In this document: piece after piece, positions 6,595-8,929 of the stretch
Layout: the number at the start of each line of letters is the position of its first letter
Position numbering within the stretch: position 1 is the first letter of the stretch
Assembly (NCBI GenBank): GCA_023433225.1
Contig: JAEZDQ010000063.1
Coordinates: forward strand, 1-8,929
Length of the DNA: 8,929 nucleotides
Reading direction: 5' to 3'
From: Bacteroidota bacterium
GTDB lineage: Bacteria; Bacteroidota; Bacteroidia; Flavobacteriales; Weeksellaceae
The notes under the pieces: generated by a model
The model's database searches: none
What the model was told of the DNA's origin: nothing
What the model saw: the letters and a program-made list of their open reading frames with translations, nothing else
Translations under genes and position numbers: made by a program

Positions 6595-7765
6595 TGTTTC
6601 TTTTTTCTTCTAATTCAATTTCTTCAGGCGATTTAATCGCTCTGCTCACGCTTAATATAATCCCAAACGCCATACAAGTCACCCAAAGAGAGGTTCCTCC
6701 ATAACTAATCATCGGCAAAGGTTGACCCGTTACCGGAAATAAATTGACTGCTACACCCATATTGATCAATGCCTGAAAAATAACGGGCAATCCGACCGCC
6801 AAAACCAATAAGGTTCCAAAAAAGGTATGGATTTTCGTGGCGATAATCATAATCCTAAACAAAACCAAAAGGAAAAGGAAAAGCAATAAAGCGCCACCGA
6901 ACATTCCATATTCTTCTACAATAATCGCATAAATGAAATCTGAAGACGATTGGGGCAATGTATGTTTGAATACACTTTTCCCAGGTTGCAAGTTGAAAAC
7001 ACCACCGCGGTTGATTGCCGCTTTGGCGTGTTGAACCTGATAGGAAGCCAAACCGTCTCCGGATGAGAAATTATCAATCCGAGATTTCCAAGTGTGTACG
7101 CGGGAGTTCGGAATCAAATCCGCATAATTAAACGCGATGTAAACGAAAATCCCTCCGGCTACGATTCCTGTCACCATGATTCCAACCAAGTATTTCATCG
7201 GAAATCCTCCTAAAAACAACATGATCATACACATCGCAAACAACATGACGGCTGTGGAACCGTTGGCAGGGAAAATCAATCCGATGATTACAAACATGGG
7301 GAAAAACAAAGGCAGAATCGTTTCAGCTAATTTTATTTTTTTATCCCTGATTTTGGTTAAATACCTAGCGATGTAAACCAATAAAACCATAGACGCAAAA
7401 GTGGAAGTCTGAATGGAAAAGGAAGTCCCGGGAAGTTTAAGCCAACGTGCGGCATTGGCTCCTTCAATGGTTGTGCCTTGTATGATAGTGGCAATCAGCA
7501 TGATTACAACCAAAGGCAGCCCAAGTAAAGCAATCCCTCCGAAATATTTATAATCGACCCTTTGCAGCGCAATGATGATGATGATCCCCACGATCAAGAA
7601 GAAAGCATGTTTCCCGATGTGCGAAATGACCGAACCCGAACCGACGGTATAAACCAAATTGGAGCTTGCCGAATAAACCGGCAAAAATGAAAAGATTGCC
7701 AAGAAAACGATGAACGCCCACAGGTATTTGTCTCCTTTTATATATCTCTTCAGAAATCCTAACAT
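6566..7765 (-). CDS. ftsW: Septal peptidoglycan glycosyltransferase FtsW (SEDS family)
   Basis: FtsW is a polytopic SEDS protein that polymerises lipid II into septal glycan together with a class B PBP (FtsI). The 399-aa sequence has about ten hydrophobic segments, with a large periplasmic loop at about residues 213-275. Family marks are AARWLKL (105-111), the catalytic-loop segment SSSDFIYAIIVEEYG with Asp276 at the position of the essential SEDS aspartate, and the C-terminal signature ending LPMISYGGTS (350-359). Two sites of that signature differ from the enterobacterial pattern: Asn341 where Gly, Thr or Arg is usual, and Gln348 after the conserved Gly. These may be lineage-typical. FtsW is favoured over RodA by its place between murD and murG. 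The charged tail (378-390) is cytoplasmic. The ATG at 7765 lies 21 bp after murD, without a Shine-Dalgarno. Confidence 0.96.
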   Translation of the reverse strand: MLGFLKRYIKGDKYLWAFIVFLAIFSFLPVYSASSNLVYTVGSGSVISHIGKHAFFLIVGIIIIIALQRVDYKYFGGIALLGLPLVVIMLIATIIQGTTIEGANAARWLKLPGTSFSIQTSTFASMVLLVYIARYLTKIRDKKIKLAETILPLFFPMFVIIGLIFPANGSTAVMLFAMCMIMLFLGGFPMKYLVGIMVTGIVAGGIFVYIAFNYADLIPNSRVHTWKSRIDNFSSGDGLASYQVQHAKAAINRGGVFNLQPGKSVFKHTLPQSSSDFIYAIIVEEYGMFGGALLLFLFLLVLFRIMIIATKIHTFFGTLLVLAVGLPVIFQALINMGVAVNLFPVTGQPLPMISYGGTSLWVTCMAFGIILSVSRAIKSPEEIELEEKRNSEAAIQDIA

Positions 7766-7786
7766 GTCAATTTTTGTGGTTGAACT

Positions 7787-8929
7787 TTATAAACTTTTAA
7801 TTTCTTTTTTGAATTGATTGCCGCGGTCTTCATAGTTTTCAAACAAATCAAAACTCGCATTAGCCGGTGAAAGCAAAACGGTATCTCCCTTCCGACCAAG
7901 CATATAGGCGGCGCGCACTGCGTCACGCATCGATTTGGTTTCCACTAAATTATCCACCAAACCTTCAAATGCCGAAATGATTTTGGAATTATCCATTCCC
8001 AGACAAACAATCGCCCTGACTTTCTTTTGAACCAATGGAATCAAGTCCGCATAATCATTGCCTTTGTCTTGGCCACCTACAATCCAAACAGTCGGCGTAT
8101 TCATGCTTTCCAACGCATAATAAACCGCGTTGACATTGGTTGCTTTCGAATCGTTGATAAACTCAATTCCGCCTACTTTGAGGACAGATTCAAGGCGGTG
8201 TTCAACGGCCAAAAAGTCAGACAAACTCCTTTTCAAAGTGTCTTTCCTGATTTTTAAAATATTGGCAGCGGTGGCCGCGGCCATGGTGTTCGATAAATTA
8301 TGTTTTCCCCTCAAAGCGATTTCAGAAACGGGGATTTCTAACTGATCGGGATAGTTTACATAAATTTTGGATTCATCTGCATAAGTTCCATCTTGCATTT
8401 CCTTGTTCATAGAATACGGTATTTTTTTTGCGTTAGTGTTAATTTCTTTCAATAAATCTATGGTGTTGTCATCGTCAAAATTGTAAACGAAATAGTCTTC
8501 ATGCGACTGGTTTTCGGTAATTTTGAATTTGGATCGCGCATAGCTTTCCAATTTATAATCGTACTGATCTAAATGGTCCGGGGTAATGTTGAGTAAAATC
8601 GCGATGTAAGGTTTGAAAGTCAGCATATCGTCTAATTGAAAACTGCTGATTTCCAACACATAATAATCGTAATTATTTTCTACGACCAATTGAGCAAAAC
8701 TCTTTCCGATGTTGCCTCCTAAACCGACGTTCAGGCCGGATTGCGAAAGGATATGGTAAACCAAGGAAGTCGTCGTGGTTTTACCGTTGCTTCCCGTAAT
8801 GGCGATGATTTTCGCCTTCGTATAGCGCGAAGCCAGTTCGATTTCGGAAATAACCGGAATATTTACGGCGTTCAATTTCTTTATTAAATCCGATTTTTTG
8901 GGAATTCCCGGACTTTTCACCACCAAATC
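7787..8929 (-). CDS. murD: UDP-MurNAc-L-alanine--D-glutamate ligase MurD (5' end outside the window)
   Basis: MurD adds D-glutamate to UDP-MurNAc-L-Ala in the cytoplasm, using ATP (EC 6.3.2.9). The frame is open to the right edge and 380 residues are visible, beginning DLVVKSPGIP, the end of the N-terminal uracil-binding domain; roughly 65-75 residues are missing by comparison with the family's usual length. A start inside the window is not plausible because the N-terminal Rossmann fold would be lost. Numbering from the edge, motifs are the P-loop GSNGKTTT (46-53), LEISSFQLD (92-100), NITPDHLDQYD (114-124), the probable carbamylated Lys in YARSKFKI (Lys134), RGKHN (207-211), EHRLE (243-247), NDSKATN (259-265) and LLSPANASFD (352-361). 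The last motif has Asn where many MurD proteins have Cys (SPACAS); the neighbouring Ser is kept. The gene leads into ftsW after 21 bp. Confidence 0.97.
   Translation of the reverse strand, partial: DLVVKSPGIPKKSDLIKKLNAVNIPVISEIELASRYTKAKIIAITGSNGKTTTTSLVYHILSQSGLNVGLGGNIGKSFAQLVVENNYDYYVLEISSFQLDDMLTFKPYIAILLNITPDHLDQYDYKLESYARSKFKITENQSHEDYFVYNFDDDNTIDLLKEINTNAKKIPYSMNKEMQDGTYADESKIYVNYPDQLEIPVSEIALRGKHNLSNTMAAATAANILKIRKDTLKRSLSDFLAVEHRLESVLKVGGIEFINDSKATNVNAVYYALESMNTPTVWIVGGQDKGNDYADLIPLVQKKVRAIVCLGMDNSKIISAFEGLVDNLVETKSMRDAVRAAYMLGRKGDTVLLSPANASFDLFENYEDRGNQFKKEIKSL

Noticed and set aside
8924..8926. TTG near the right edge as the start of murD
   Set aside because: The frame stays open to position 8929 and the visible DLVVKSPGIP motif lies inside the N-terminal domain of MurD, so the true start is outside the window.
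1..8929. Search for mobile elements, tRNA or rRNA genes, CRISPR arrays or a novel defence system
   Set aside because: No inverted repeats flanking a transposase, cloverleaf, regularly spaced repeats or unexplained gene was seen. Nearly every base is accounted for by conserved dcw genes and their terminators.

Overview
The window is the distal part of a division and cell-wall (dcw) gene cluster from a member of the Bacteroidota, most likely a flavobacterium-like organism. Three things support this. The minus-strand order is murD-ftsW-murG-murC-ftsQ-ftsA-ftsZ, with no murB or ddl between murC and ftsQ. FtsZ is long, with an acidic linker and extra sequence after its C-terminal peptide. The gene leaders are A/T-rich and lack Shine-Dalgarno sequences, as is typical of the phylum. 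I cannot name a genus. GC content looks moderate, roughly 40-45% by eye.

Layout: positions 1-55 hold the apparent 3' end of an unidentified plus-strand gene, followed by its own intrinsic terminator (76-103). A second, separate hairpin (112-151) is built to terminate transcription arriving from the minus strand, just past ftsZ. From 181 to the right edge there is one continuous minus-strand block. Read in transcription order (right to left) it runs murD (5' end outside the window), 21 bp gap, ftsW, 29 bp overlap, murG (GTG start), 74 bp A/T-rich gap, murC, 11 bp overlap, ftsQ, 8 bp overlap, ftsA, 23 bp gap, ftsZ, terminator. All seven genes end in TAA, and none shows a frameshift or a lost catalytic motif.

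The genes work together in septal peptidoglycan synthesis. MurC and MurD add the first two amino acids (L-Ala, D-Glu) to UDP-MurNAc in the cytoplasm. MurG adds GlcNAc to lipid I to make lipid II, and FtsW polymerises lipid II at the septum. FtsZ forms the ring, FtsA ties it to the membrane, and FtsQ is a membrane-anchored component of the divisome.

I found no mobile element, RNA gene, CRISPR array or unknown multi-gene system. The region is conserved core genome. The points worth a second look are modest: the FtsZ C-terminal architecture, the possible electrostatic match with the FtsA tail, the murC leader with a duplicated start-like motif, the overlap and GTG start of murG, and the paired unidirectional terminators.
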